A DNA stretch of 25,553 bases, taken from Armatimonadetes bacterium UBA5419 (GTDB lineage: Bacteria > Armatimonadota > UBA10988). The translations under genes and the position numbers were made by a program. Under the pieces are notes generated by a model. The model made no database searches, was not told where the DNA came from, and saw only the letters and a list, made by a program, of their open reading frames with translations. Each line of letters begins with the position of its first letter. The first letter of the stretch is position 1. Shown one piece after another: positions 17,898 to 25,553 of this stretch. Where the stretch lies: positions 25,040-50,592 of the forward strand of contig DHNJ01000271.1 in NCBI GenBank assembly GCA_002409445.1. The letters run 5' to 3'.

Positions 17898-19634
17898 ATG
17901 AGCCTGCTGCTGGTGGTTCTCGTCTCGGGCGTGGTGCTCTCGCTCGCCTATCGTCTCTATGGCCGCGCCCTGGCGCGCTGGGTCCGGCTCGATGACACCG
18001 CGGTGACGCCCGCCGTCGAGTTCCGTGACGACGTCGACTACGTGCCGATCGAGCCGAAGTTCCTGCTCGGCCAGCACTTCTCCGCCATCGCCGCCGCCGG
18101 GCCGATCACCGGGCCGATCCTCGCGGGCGCGATGTTCGGCTGGGTGCCGGCGCTGCTCTGGATCCTCTTCGGCTCGATCTTCGTCGGCGGGGTCCACGAC
18201 TTCATGGCCCTGATCGGCTCCGTCCGCCACCGCGGCCGCTCGCTGGCCGATGTCGTCCAGCGGCTGATGACCCACCGCTCGTACCTGCTCTTCCAGGTCT
18301 TCATCTGGGTCACCCTGGTCTACGTCATCGTCGCCTTCACCGATATCGTCGCCGGCTCGTTCGTCGGCCAGCAGACCCTCGCCGAGGGCACCGTGGTCCA
18401 CGGCGCGGGCATCGCCAGCTCCTCGGTGCTCTACCTCCTGCTACCGCTGGCCATGGGCCTCCTGCTGCGCTACACCAAGCTGAGCCTCGGCGTGGCGACG
18501 CTGATCTTCATCCCGCTCGTCGGCCTGGCGATCTGGGTCGGCCAGTTCATCCCGCTCGATCTTGCTGCCTGGCTCGGCCTCGAGGTCTACCAGGCCCAGA
18601 AAGTCTGGGTCGTCGTCCTGCTGCTCTACTGCCTGGTCGCGGGCATGGTACCGGTCTGGCTGCTGCTCCAGCCGCGCGGGCACCTGGGCGGTGTCTTCCT
18701 CTTTGTCGCGCTGGCCGTCGGCGGGATCGGCGTGGCACTCGGCGGCCATGCGATCCAGTACCCGGCGTTCATCGGCTGGCAGTCGCTCGGCGCCAACCCG
18801 CAGCCGCTGCTGCCCATCCTGTTCATCACCGTCGCCTGCGGCGCCTGCTCTGGCTTCCACAGCATCGTCGCCAGCGGCACAACGAGCAAACAGCTGCGCC
18901 GCGAGTCGGACGCGACGTCGGTCGGCTACGGGTCGATGCTGCTCGAGGCGATGGTCGCCGTGCTGGCGCTGGCCTGCGTGATGATGCTGAGCAGCGGCGA
19001 GCACCAGGCCACCGGCGGTAACCCGAACTTCGTCTACGCCCAGGGCATGGCGCGGTTCATGGAGGTCTTCCACGTGCCCGTGGCCTTCGCGCTGAGCTTC
19101 GGGCTGCTGGCCTTTACGACCTTCGTCTACGACACGCTCGACGTCTGCACCCGTCTGGGCCGCTACATCGTCCAGGAGCTGACCGGCTGGAGCGGGCTGG
19201 GCGGGCGATTGGTCGCGACGCTGCTGACCGTGGGCGTGCCGCTGCTGTTCGTCCTGCAGACCAGCCGCGACGCCGCGGGCAACGTCATCCCCGCCTGGAA
19301 GGTCTACTGGCCGCTGTTCGGCGCGAGCAACCAGTTGCTGGCCGCCCTCGGCCTGCTCGCCGCGACCGTCTGGCTGCAGCGCACCTACCGCGCGCGCTGG
19401 GTCTGGCCGGTGACCGGTCTGCCGACGCTGTTCATGGTCCTGATGAGTTGCTGGGCGCTGGCCCAGTTCGTCTGGACCGGCTTCCTCGCCGGCGGCCTGC
19501 ACTGGGCCCCGAGTCCGGTGCCCTACGTCGCGGGGGTGCTACTCGTGCTCGCGGCCCTGATGCTGGTCGAGGCCGCCCGCGTCTTCGCCCGGCCCGTCAG
19601 CGCCGACGACGCGGCGGCGGCGGCCGAGGGCTAG
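17898..19634 (+). CDS. carbon starvation protein CstA family (peptide/pyruvate transporter)
   Basis: CstA-family proteins are polytopic inner-membrane transporters; E. coli members import pyruvate or peptides under carbon limitation. This one has 578 residues, like the shorter CstA branch (E. coli CstA has about 700). About 14-16 hydrophobic segments are visible. Hallmarks are PKFLLGQHFSAIAAAGPITG near 53-72, GSIFVGGVHDFMAL, the central ACGACSGFHSIVASGTTSKQ block, and WPLFGASNQLLAALGLL near the C-terminus. ATG 17898 is supported by AAGGTGG at 17885-17891. An in-frame start at 17847 would coincide with the promoter and adds a non-conserved basic stretch. The C-terminus ends in an alanine-rich tail. 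It is convergent with rpsD, with a hairpin between them. Confidence 0.93.
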   Translation: MSLLLVVLVSGVVLSLAYRLYGRALARWVRLDDTAVTPAVEFRDDVDYVPIEPKFLLGQHFSAIAAAGPITGPILAGAMFGWVPALLWILFGSIFVGGVHDFMALIGSVRHRGRSLADVVQRLMTHRSYLLFQVFIWVTLVYVIVAFTDIVAGSFVGQQTLAEGTVVHGAGIASSSVLYLLLPLAMGLLLRYTKLSLGVATLIFIPLVGLAIWVGQFIPLDLAAWLGLEVYQAQKVWVVVLLLYCLVAGMVPVWLLLQPRGHLGGVFLFVALAVGGIGVALGGHAIQYPAFIGWQSLGANPQPLLPILFITVACGACSGFHSIVASGTTSKQLRRESDATSVGYGSMLLEAMVAVLALACVMMLSSGEHQATGGNPNFVYAQGMARFMEVFHVPVAFALSFGLLAFTTFVYDTLDVCTRLGRYIVQELTGWSGLGGRLVATLLTVGVPLLFVLQTSRDAAGNVIPAWKVYWPLFGASNQLLAALGLLAATVWLQRTYRARWVWPVTGLPTLFMVLMSCWALAQFVWTGFLAGGLHWAPSPVPYVAGVLLVLAALMLVEAARVFARPVSADDAAAAAEG

Positions 19635-19639
19635 TGCCG

Positions 19640-19651
19640 CCCAAACACAGC
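19640..19651. repeat. 12-mer CCCAAACACAGC, copy 2
   Basis: Identical to 11970-11981. It begins 6 bases after the cstA stop and runs into the left arm of the next hairpin, the same arrangement as copy 1. Confidence 0.7.
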
Positions 19652-19681
19652 CCGCCCCCGGGCACAAGGCCGAGGGGCGGG
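19651..19681. terminator. GC-rich hairpin between cstA and rpsD
   Basis: CCCGCCCC (19651-19658) and GGGGCGGG (19674-19681) form an 8-bp all-GC stem with a 15-base loop in the convergent gap. On the plus side GCGAAAACGG follows, not a T-run. On the minus side, CTGTGTTTGGG follows. It may act mainly on the rpsD transcript. Confidence 0.6.
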
Positions 19682-19708
19682 GCGAAAACGGATGACCGCG
19701 GGTGTGCG

Positions 19709-20338
19709 TTAGCCGCGCACGTTCCGGCGGGCGTAGAACTCGACGACCAGGCGCTCCTGGACGCCGCTAGCGATCTCGTGGCGCTCGGGCAGGTGGAGCA
19801 ACTCGCCGGCCATCGAGGCAGGGTCCATCGCCAGGTAATCGGGAACCACGTTGCTGCGGCTCGCGAGCGCTAGCTGGACGATCTCGAGGTTGCGGCTCTG
19901 GGGCTGAACCTGCACGATGTCGCCGACCTTGACCTCGCGGCTGGCGATGTCGCAGCGCTTGCCGTTGACCTGCACGTGGCCGTGGTTGACGAACTGGCGA
20001 GCGGCGCGCATGGACGGCGCCAGGCCGAGCCGGAAGACGACCGCGTCCAAGCGGGTCTCGAGCAGGCGGAAGAGGTTGTGGCCGGTCTCGCCGGGCAGCC
20101 GCTGAGCGCGTGCCACGTAGCGGCGGAACTGCTTCTCGAGCACGCCGTAGTACATGCGCAGCTTCTGCTTCTCGAGCAACTGCTTCGCGTATTCGCTCTG
20201 CTTGCCGCCGCGGAAGCGACCGCCACCGTGCGCGCCCGGGGGCGTGTCGCGCGCGATCTTCCCGCGCAACCACTCCGGCGCGTCGTCGACGCCCAAGCGG
20301 CGCCAGATGCGATGTTCAGGCCCAGTGTACCGACCCAA
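19709..20338 (-). CDS. rpsD: 30S ribosomal protein S4
   Basis: S4 nucleates 30S assembly by binding the 5' domain of 16S rRNA. The protein has 209 residues. The conserved start MGRYTGP lacks the N-terminal zinc cysteines, so it is the zinc-free type. KQKLRMYYGVLEKQFRRYV is at about 57-75, followed by LLETRLDAVVFRLG and the S4 RNA-binding domain at about 95-158 (ARQFVNHGHVQVNGKRCDI). The start codon is TTG (plus 20336-20338), fixed by homology at residue 1 and by GGAGAG at plus 20345-20350, six bases upstream. It is a single gene with its own promoter, not in an alpha-operon with rpsM/rpsK/rpoA/rplQ. Confidence 0.97.
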   Translation of the reverse strand: MGRYTGPEHRIWRRLGVDDAPEWLRGKIARDTPPGAHGGGRFRGGKQSEYAKQLLEKQKLRMYYGVLEKQFRRYVARAQRLPGETGHNLFRLLETRLDAVVFRLGLAPSMRAARQFVNHGHVQVNGKRCDIASREVKVGDIVQVQPQSRNLEIVQLALASRSNVVPDYLAMDPASMAGELLHLPERHEIASGVQERLVVEFYARRNVRG

Positions 20339-20379
20339 AACGAACTCTCCGTTCAGTTACTCGTCGCTAACAGCAGCCC

Positions 20380-20408
20380 AGACTAGCAGCCAACCCGCCT
20401 GGAGTCAA
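20380..20408 (-). promoter_or_regulatory. rpsD promoter, TTGACT-N17-TAGTCT with TGC extension
   Basis: On the minus strand TTGACT (plus 20403-20408) is followed after 17 bases by TAGTCT (plus 20380-20385), with TGC just before it. It begins in the last bases before the asd stop region and gives a leader of about 36 bases carrying the GGAGAG site. Confidence 0.65.
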
Positions 20409-20413
20409 GCGAA

Positions 20414-21496
<1,083 letters not shown>

Positions 21497-21530
21497 CTCG
21501 ACGCTACTCCAGGGACCGGGGGTCGCGTCG

Positions 21531-21558
21531 ATCGTAGCGCGATCGGCCCAACTGTCAA
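21531..21558 (-). promoter_or_regulatory. asd promoter, TTGACA-N16-TACGAT, overlapping mlaD stop
   Basis: On the minus strand TTGACA (plus 21553-21558) is followed after 16 bases by TACGAT (plus 21531-21536, 4 of 6). The -35 hexamer contains the mlaD stop codon TGA (plus 21555-21557). The leader to ATG 21496 would be about 28 bases. Confidence 0.55.
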
Positions 21559-23549
21559 CGCGGCACCGCACCAAACGGGGCGCCCAGCTGCGCACCAAGG
21601 ATGAGGTCGGGCCGGTCCAGCAGGTCGTCGACGCCGACATAGGCGCTCAAGCCAAACGGCAACTGGTGCGAATAGCGCAGGTTCAGCTTCGGGTCGCCCG
21701 GGTCATAGAAGTCGAAGCGCGCCGCGCTGCTCGGGCTCAGCCCGTAGTCCGCGCCGACGGCCAGCTTGCCGCGGTAGAACCCGTACCGCGTAAGCAGATT
21801 CGGGCTGATCATGGTCCGCCCGAGCTGCGCCCCGAGTCGCCATTTGGTCGTTAGGTTGTCGACGAAGAAGTGGTAGGAAACGCGCCCCGGCCGCATGCCG
21901 AAGCCCAGCCGCAGGTCGCTGTTCCAGTCGCTCTCGCGGCTCGCGTAGTAGGCGGTCAGGCCCACCTGCGGCTTGAGCGGCCCGGTGTTGCCGGTCAACG
22001 AGGCGACGCTCTGGGCCGCCTCCTTGGCGCTGGTCACCGTCTCGCGCAGGTCCTGTTGCAGCTGCGGGTCGCTGGTCAGCCGGCGCACGTCCGAGAGCAA
22101 GTCGCGCGCCTCGGCGGTCATCTGCTCGGTATTGCTCAGCGCCTCGCGCAGCGCCGGGTCGCCGGCCAGGTCGCGCATCCGCGCGGTCGCCTCGGCCGCG
22201 TTGCTCGTCGTGTCGCGCAGGTAGCCCGAGATCTCGGGCAAGTCGGCACGCAGTTCGTCCAGCGACTCGCGCGCCCCGCCGGTCAGCGCGGCGGTGTTGC
22301 TGGCGATCAGCCGCAGGCTCTCGTCGCTGTCGCGCACGACGTCGCGCATCCGCCCGGTCGCGTCCTCGACCATGCCCATCACCGAGGCGAGCTTCTCGCT
22401 AGTCTCGGCGGTCGTCCACTGCAGGTCGCGCGAGGTGTCGGCCAGCCGGCCCATCACCTGGCCCCAATCGCCGTGCGTCTCGGCGACCAGCGCGCGCACC
22501 TCCGCGGTCGTCTTGCTCAGCTCATCGAGCGCGACGCGGATGCTCTCCCGGTTCTCCTCGCTGATGCCGGCCAGGTTGCCGGTGATGTTCTCAACATTGG
22601 CGACAATCTGCTGCCCGCGCTCCTCGTTGCCCATCGCCAGGCGGCTGGCCACCGCACTGGCCTCGTTGGCGTGGTCGAGGATCGCGCTGAGCTTGCCCCG
22701 CGCCTCGGACAGCGCGCTGCCCAGCTCGCCGCTGGCGTCGCTCAGCCGGCCCATCATCACGTTAACGTTGCCCTGGTTGGCCTGCACCGTCGCGCGCAGC
22801 GCCGCCAGCAGCTCGCCCGACTCGTCGGTCGCGCGGTCGATGTTGGCGATGATCCGCTTCAGCCGCTGCGCCGTTTCCGCGTCGGCGACTTCCTGCGCGT
22901 TACTGATGATCGCATCGAGGTTGGGTGGCGGCTTGCCCAGCACGGCGATGCGCCGGCGGTCTTGGAGCAGGTCGGGGATCGATTCGCCGCGTTCGGCCGC
23001 GGACAACGGCAGGCCGTCCGGCCCGGCGTCGCTGACGTTCAGCTGGCGGTCGCCGAGGACCATGCCGCCGACAATCTCGTAGCGGTAGCGGGTGTAGAGG
23101 TCGTGTCCGCCGCGCACGCGCACGCGCAGCCGCGCCACGTTGCGCTCGCGCTGATAGTCGCGCGTGGCCGACAGCTCGACCGGCGCCAGGCGCCGCACGC
23201 TGACCTCGACCGAGGCCGCCTCCTCTGGCTTGTCGCCCTGCGGGTCGCCCGACCACCACTGCGTGACCAGCTCGTAGGGCAGCAGGTTGTCGCTGGTCGC
23301 CTCGGCGACGCGCACATGGCCCGTCTCGCTGACCTGGATCACGTCCTTGTCAACGACCTCGCCCACATCGACGCCAGCCAGGCGCAGCGGGCTGCCCTTG
23401 CCCACACTCGGCGCCTCGGCAAACCAGATCTCGAACTGGTAGCCCCCGGTGCGGCTGGCGAGACCACCCTTCAGCATCGTGGCGAGATAGAGGCCCAACA
23501 CCACGGCCACCAGCACGAAGAGTCCGACGCGTACCTCGGTCTTCTGCAT
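21555..23549 (-). CDS. mlaD: MlaD-type MCE protein with helical stalk and C-terminal barrel-like domain
   Basis: MCE/MlaD proteins bind lipid and channel it between the inner-membrane MlaE/MlaF permease and the outer membrane. This protein has 664 residues, far longer than E. coli MlaD (about 180). It has an N-terminal anchor helix (about 9-25). An MCE domain is split by an insertion: first part about 36-70 with FAEAPSVGKGSPLRLAGVDV, second part about 137-175 with GGMVLGDRQLNV. A helical segment (about 205-520) is rich in heptad-like A/L/E/R patterns and includes SDPQLQQDLRETVTSAKEAA. The C-terminal about 139 residues show some ten short alternating strands (for example DLRLGFGM, RLGAQLGR, LNLRYSH), as in an outer-membrane barrel. 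ATG 23549 has GGAG at plus 23557-23560. mlaF ends 57 bases upstream. Confidence 0.9.
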   Translation of the reverse strand: MQKTEVRVGLFVLVAVVLGLYLATMLKGGLASRTGGYQFEIWFAEAPSVGKGSPLRLAGVDVGEVVDKDVIQVSETGHVRVAEATSDNLLPYELVTQWWSGDPQGDKPEEAASVEVSVRRLAPVELSATRDYQRERNVARLRVRVRGGHDLYTRYRYEIVGGMVLGDRQLNVSDAGPDGLPLSAAERGESIPDLLQDRRRIAVLGKPPPNLDAIISNAQEVADAETAQRLKRIIANIDRATDESGELLAALRATVQANQGNVNVMMGRLSDASGELGSALSEARGKLSAILDHANEASAVASRLAMGNEERGQQIVANVENITGNLAGISEENRESIRVALDELSKTTAEVRALVAETHGDWGQVMGRLADTSRDLQWTTAETSEKLASVMGMVEDATGRMRDVVRDSDESLRLIASNTAALTGGARESLDELRADLPEISGYLRDTTSNAAEATARMRDLAGDPALREALSNTEQMTAEARDLLSDVRRLTSDPQLQQDLRETVTSAKEAAQSVASLTGNTGPLKPQVGLTAYYASRESDWNSDLRLGFGMRPGRVSYHFFVDNLTTKWRLGAQLGRTMISPNLLTRYGFYRGKLAVGADYGLSPSSAARFDFYDPGDPKLNLRYSHQLPFGLSAYVGVDDLLDRPDLILGAQLGAPFGAVPR

Positions 23550-23606
23550 CGTCGCGCTCCGCTCCCTCCACACCCTATCAGTCTATCAGGCCCGCACCGC
23601 GCGGTC

Positions 23607-24383
23607 TCAATCGATATCGGTCAACGGCCCCTCGGCCGAGCCAGTGATGAACTGGCGCACGCGTTCATCCGCGCTCTCGGCGATCTCGTCGGGTGGGCCC
23701 ACGGCGATCAGCCCGCCCCCGTACAGCATGGCCACGGTGTCGCTCGTGCGCAGGACGTTGGCCACATGGTGCGAGACGACAACCGAGGTCACGCCGACCT
23801 GGTCGCGCATCGAGAGGATCAGCCGGTCGATGCTCGCCGCCGAGATCGGGTCCAGCCCGCTCGACGGCTCGTCGTAGAGCAGCACCCGCGGCTGCAGCGC
23901 CAGCGAGCGCGCCAGCCCGACGCGCTTGCGCATGCCGCCCGACAGCTCGGCGGGCATCTTGCCAATCGTCGTGTCGACCGGCAGGCCGACCTGCGCCAGC
24001 AGCCGCCGCACCTCGGCGTCGATCTCCGCCTCGCTACGATCGGGCCAGAACCGGTACATCGGGAAGGCCACGTTCTCGCGCACGCTCAGGCTGTCGAACA
24101 GCGCCGCGTACTGGAAGACCATGCCGATCTCGCGGCGCACCTCGTTCAGCCGCTCCTCGTTCAGCGCGGCCAGGTCGACCCGGCCGTCGTCCTCGCCCAG
24201 GTTGAGGAAGATGCTGCCCGCACTCGGCCGATCCAGGCCGGCGAGGCACTTGAGCAGGGTCGTCTTGCCGCAGCCCGAGGGGCCGATCACGCTCAGCACC
24301 TCGCCCTCGGCCACGTGGAGGTCCAGGCCCTCGAAGATCACCTGCTCGCCCCGATGGAAGGCCAGATCGCGGATTTCGATCAT
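23607..24383 (-). CDS. mlaF: phospholipid/lipid ABC transporter ATPase MlaF
   Basis: MlaF is the cytoplasmic ATPase that powers MlaE/MlaD lipid movement. The protein has 258 residues. Walker A is GPSGCGKTT at 34-42, the Q-loop MVFQYAALFDSLSVRENVAFP runs from about 88, the signature LSGGMRKR is at 147-154 followed by VGLARSLAL, Walker B VLLYDEP is at 167-173 with SSGLDP, and the switch His is at 205/206 in VVSHHV. The GGMRKRVGLAR signature and ALFDSLSV are hallmarks of the MlaF/Ttg2A group. ATG (plus 24381-24383) overlaps the mlaE TGA by one base, so translation is coupled. Signature and context leave little doubt. Confidence 0.95.
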   Translation of the reverse strand: MIEIRDLAFHRGEQVIFEGLDLHVAEGEVLSVIGPSGCGKTTLLKCLAGLDRPSAGSIFLNLGEDDGRVDLAALNEERLNEVRREIGMVFQYAALFDSLSVRENVAFPMYRFWPDRSEAEIDAEVRRLLAQVGLPVDTTIGKMPAELSGGMRKRVGLARSLALQPRVLLYDEPSSGLDPISAASIDRLILSMRDQVGVTSVVVSHHVANVLRTSDTVAMLYGGGLIAVGPPDEIAESADERVRQFITGSAEGPLTDID

Positions 24384-25183
24384 CAGGCAAACACCAAGGC
24401 CAGGCCGAAATCGGCGATGTGGACCAACAGGATGCAGAGCACCACCGACGCCGTCACCGAGCGGCCGACGGCCGCCGCGCCAAAGCCGGTGTGCAGGCCC
24501 GTGCGGCTGGCGACGATGGTGATGATCGCGCCGAACAGCAGCGCCTTGACCAGCCCGCCGCCCACGTGCGAGACGCTCACCCCGCGCATCACCGAGCCCC
24601 AGTAGACATCGGACGACACCCCGCGCGCCGCGGCCACTGGGTACGCCCCGGCCACGCCCGCCATCGATGAGAGCAGCGACAACAGCGGCATCGCCAGCAG
24701 CCCGCCCAGATACCGCGGGACGACCAGGTACTCGACCGGGTCGGTCGCTAGCGAGCGCAGCGCGTCGAGCTGCTCGGTAACCTTCATCGCCGCCAGCTCG
24801 GCGGCGATCCGCGAGCCCTCGCGCGAGGCGACGACGATCGCGGTCAACAGCGGCCCCATCTCACGCACGACCACCTGGCCCATCAGCATGCCGATGAACT
24901 CGTTGAAGCCGTAGCGCGAGAACAGGTCGGTCACGTACAGGCAGAGCACCGCCGAGGTGAACACGCAGGTCAGCGCGGCCATCGGCAGTGAGCCCACGCC
25001 GACCGCGTCGGCCTGGCGCAGCGTCGCACCGAGCGAAATGCGCCCGGCGCGCACCAGCCGCACCGTCTGGCCCCAGAGCAGCACGCACGAGCCGACCACC
25101 TCGGCGCTCGCAGTCACCGCCGCCCCGAGCGCGCCGATCGGCCCCCAGGCGGGGACGGGTCCGGGCCGGGCGGGGGCGCTCAT
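24383..25183 (-). CDS. mlaE: MlaE-family lipid ABC transporter permease
   Basis: MlaE is the inner-membrane permease that holds MlaD and couples to MlaF. The protein has 266 residues with about five hydrophobic segments. The signature block runs from about residue 90 (FNEFIGMLMGQVVVREMGP), followed by LLTAIVVASREGSRIAAEL, MKVTEQLDALRSLATDP and VEYLVVPRYLGGLLAMPLLS. These match the MlaE/YrbE family closely. The N-terminus is proline-rich (SAPARPGPVPAWGP) before the amphipathic helix. ATG (plus 25181-25183) overlaps the stop of the upstream partial gene in an ATGA arrangement and mlaF by one base downstream. The order E-F-D with no MlaB or MlaC defines a minimal Mla operon within this window. 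Confidence 0.95.
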   Translation of the reverse strand: MSAPARPGPVPAWGPIGALGAAVTASAEVVGSCVLLWGQTVRLVRAGRISLGATLRQADAVGVGSLPMAALTCVFTSAVLCLYVTDLFSRYGFNEFIGMLMGQVVVREMGPLLTAIVVASREGSRIAAELAAMKVTEQLDALRSLATDPVEYLVVPRYLGGLLAMPLLSLLSSMAGVAGAYPVAAARGVSSDVYWGSVMRGVSVSHVGGGLVKALLFGAIITIVASRTGLHTGFGAAAVGRSVTASVVLCILLVHIADFGLALVFA

Positions 25184-25553
25184 GGTGCCTGCACCGTCAG
25201 CAACCGGCTCAGCCGCCCCTGGACCACGCTGCCCAGCCGCGCCTCGACACTCGCCAGCGCCGCCAGGTCGCCCGCGGCCAGCTCCGGTCGCGTCAGGTCC
25301 ACCGGCTCGCCCTCGAGCGGGTCGGTGCTGGGCAGGACCGCCGCGCGTGAGGCGACCAGCCGCCGCGCCGCGGCCAACTCCGGCGTCAGCAGCTCCGCGC
25401 GCAAGGCGTCCCCGCGCTGGCCCTCGGCGACCTCGGCCAGCAGCTCCGCCAGGCTGGCGGGTGGCGACTCGGCCCCCGCGGCCTCGCGGCCGTGGATCTC
25501 GACGATCAGCCGGCCCGGCGCCAGGTCGGCCGGTAGCTGCAGGTCCAGCCGCT
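25180..25553 (-). CDS. unidentified gene upstream of mlaE, C-terminal part only
   Basis: An open frame enters from the right edge and ends with TGA at plus 25180-25182, overlapping the mlaE ATG by four bases, so it is probably the first known member of the same operon. About 123 residues are visible. There is a short beta-rich stretch (LDLQLPADLAPGRLIVEI) and a leucine/alanine-rich helical stretch starting SLAELLAEVAEG. The segment ELLTPELAAARRLVASRAAV follows, and the end is VVQGRLSRLLTVQAP. The pattern loosely recalls the C-terminal region of SpoIVB/S55-type proteins in related phyla, but this is a memory-based resemblance and the catalytic part is outside the window. No catalytic motif, signal peptide or membrane segment is visible. 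Confidence 0.75.
   Translation of the reverse strand, partial: RLDLQLPADLAPGRLIVEIHGREAAGAESPPASLAELLAEVAEGQRGDALRAELLTPELAAARRLVASRAAVLPSTDPLEGEPVDLTRPELAAGDLAALASVEARLGSVVQGRLSRLLTVQAP

Noticed and set aside
23596..23605. ACCGCGCGGT palindrome between mlaF and mlaD
   Set aside because: A 10-base GC palindrome with no promoter element near it, inside an operon.
21870..24605. 911-codon plus-strand open frame
   Set aside because: It is antisense to mlaD, mlaF and part of mlaE, all of which have unmistakable family motifs.

Overview
This is a gene-dense, very GC-rich bacterial chromosomal window with 18 protein-coding genes. No tRNA, rRNA, CRISPR array, insertion sequence or phage gene was recognised, and most gaps are under 150 bases. 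The genes are mostly housekeeping. Taxonomy is tentative. The LexA operator is of the GAAC-N4-GTTC (Gram-positive/Terrabacteria) type, and the CoaE and RpoB features recall, from memory, Chloroflexota/Armatimonadota-like proteins. A complete MlaE-MlaF-MlaD set whose MlaD ends in a barrel-like domain argues for an outer membrane. A diderm lineage in or near Armatimonadota/Terrabacteria fits best, but a phylogeny is needed.

Layout. 1-4139 (minus) is rpoB, cut at its 3' end, with a long leader holding a terminator-like hairpin and a good sigma-70-type promoter at 4475-4503. A DUF72 gene (minus) follows, diverging from coaE (plus). Then on plus come a nucleotide-sugar dehydrogenase, lexA with its own operator, and a two-gene unit of a polytopic DUF6785-like membrane protein and a heparinase II/III-like lyase, closed by a strong hairpin. 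A secreted FGE-fold protein (minus) diverges from apbE (plus). Next is ftsE-ftsX-LytM peptidase (plus), converging on sixA (minus). Then come a small membrane protein and cstA (plus), converging on rpsD (minus). asd and the Mla genes (all minus) fill the right end, where mlaE overlaps an unidentified gene cut by the window edge.

Functional groups. FtsE/FtsX/LytM peptidase form a cell-division peptidoglycan hydrolysis module. MlaE/MlaF/MlaD form a minimal lipid transport machine in which MlaD may bridge the envelope by itself. The DUF6785-like protein and the lyase look like a glycan uptake/degradation pair. rpoB, rpsD, lexA, coaE and asd are core genes, each with a readable promoter. Four promoters share a TGCTA extended -10 element.

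Most notable signals: RpoB with an enlarged insertion of about three repeated sandwich-barrel-like units plus a four-cysteine knuckle in the flap; MlaD as an MCE-helix-barrel fusion with an insertion inside its MCE domain; two adjacent dyads in the lexA promoter; and an identical 12-mer beside the hairpins of two convergent gene junctions.
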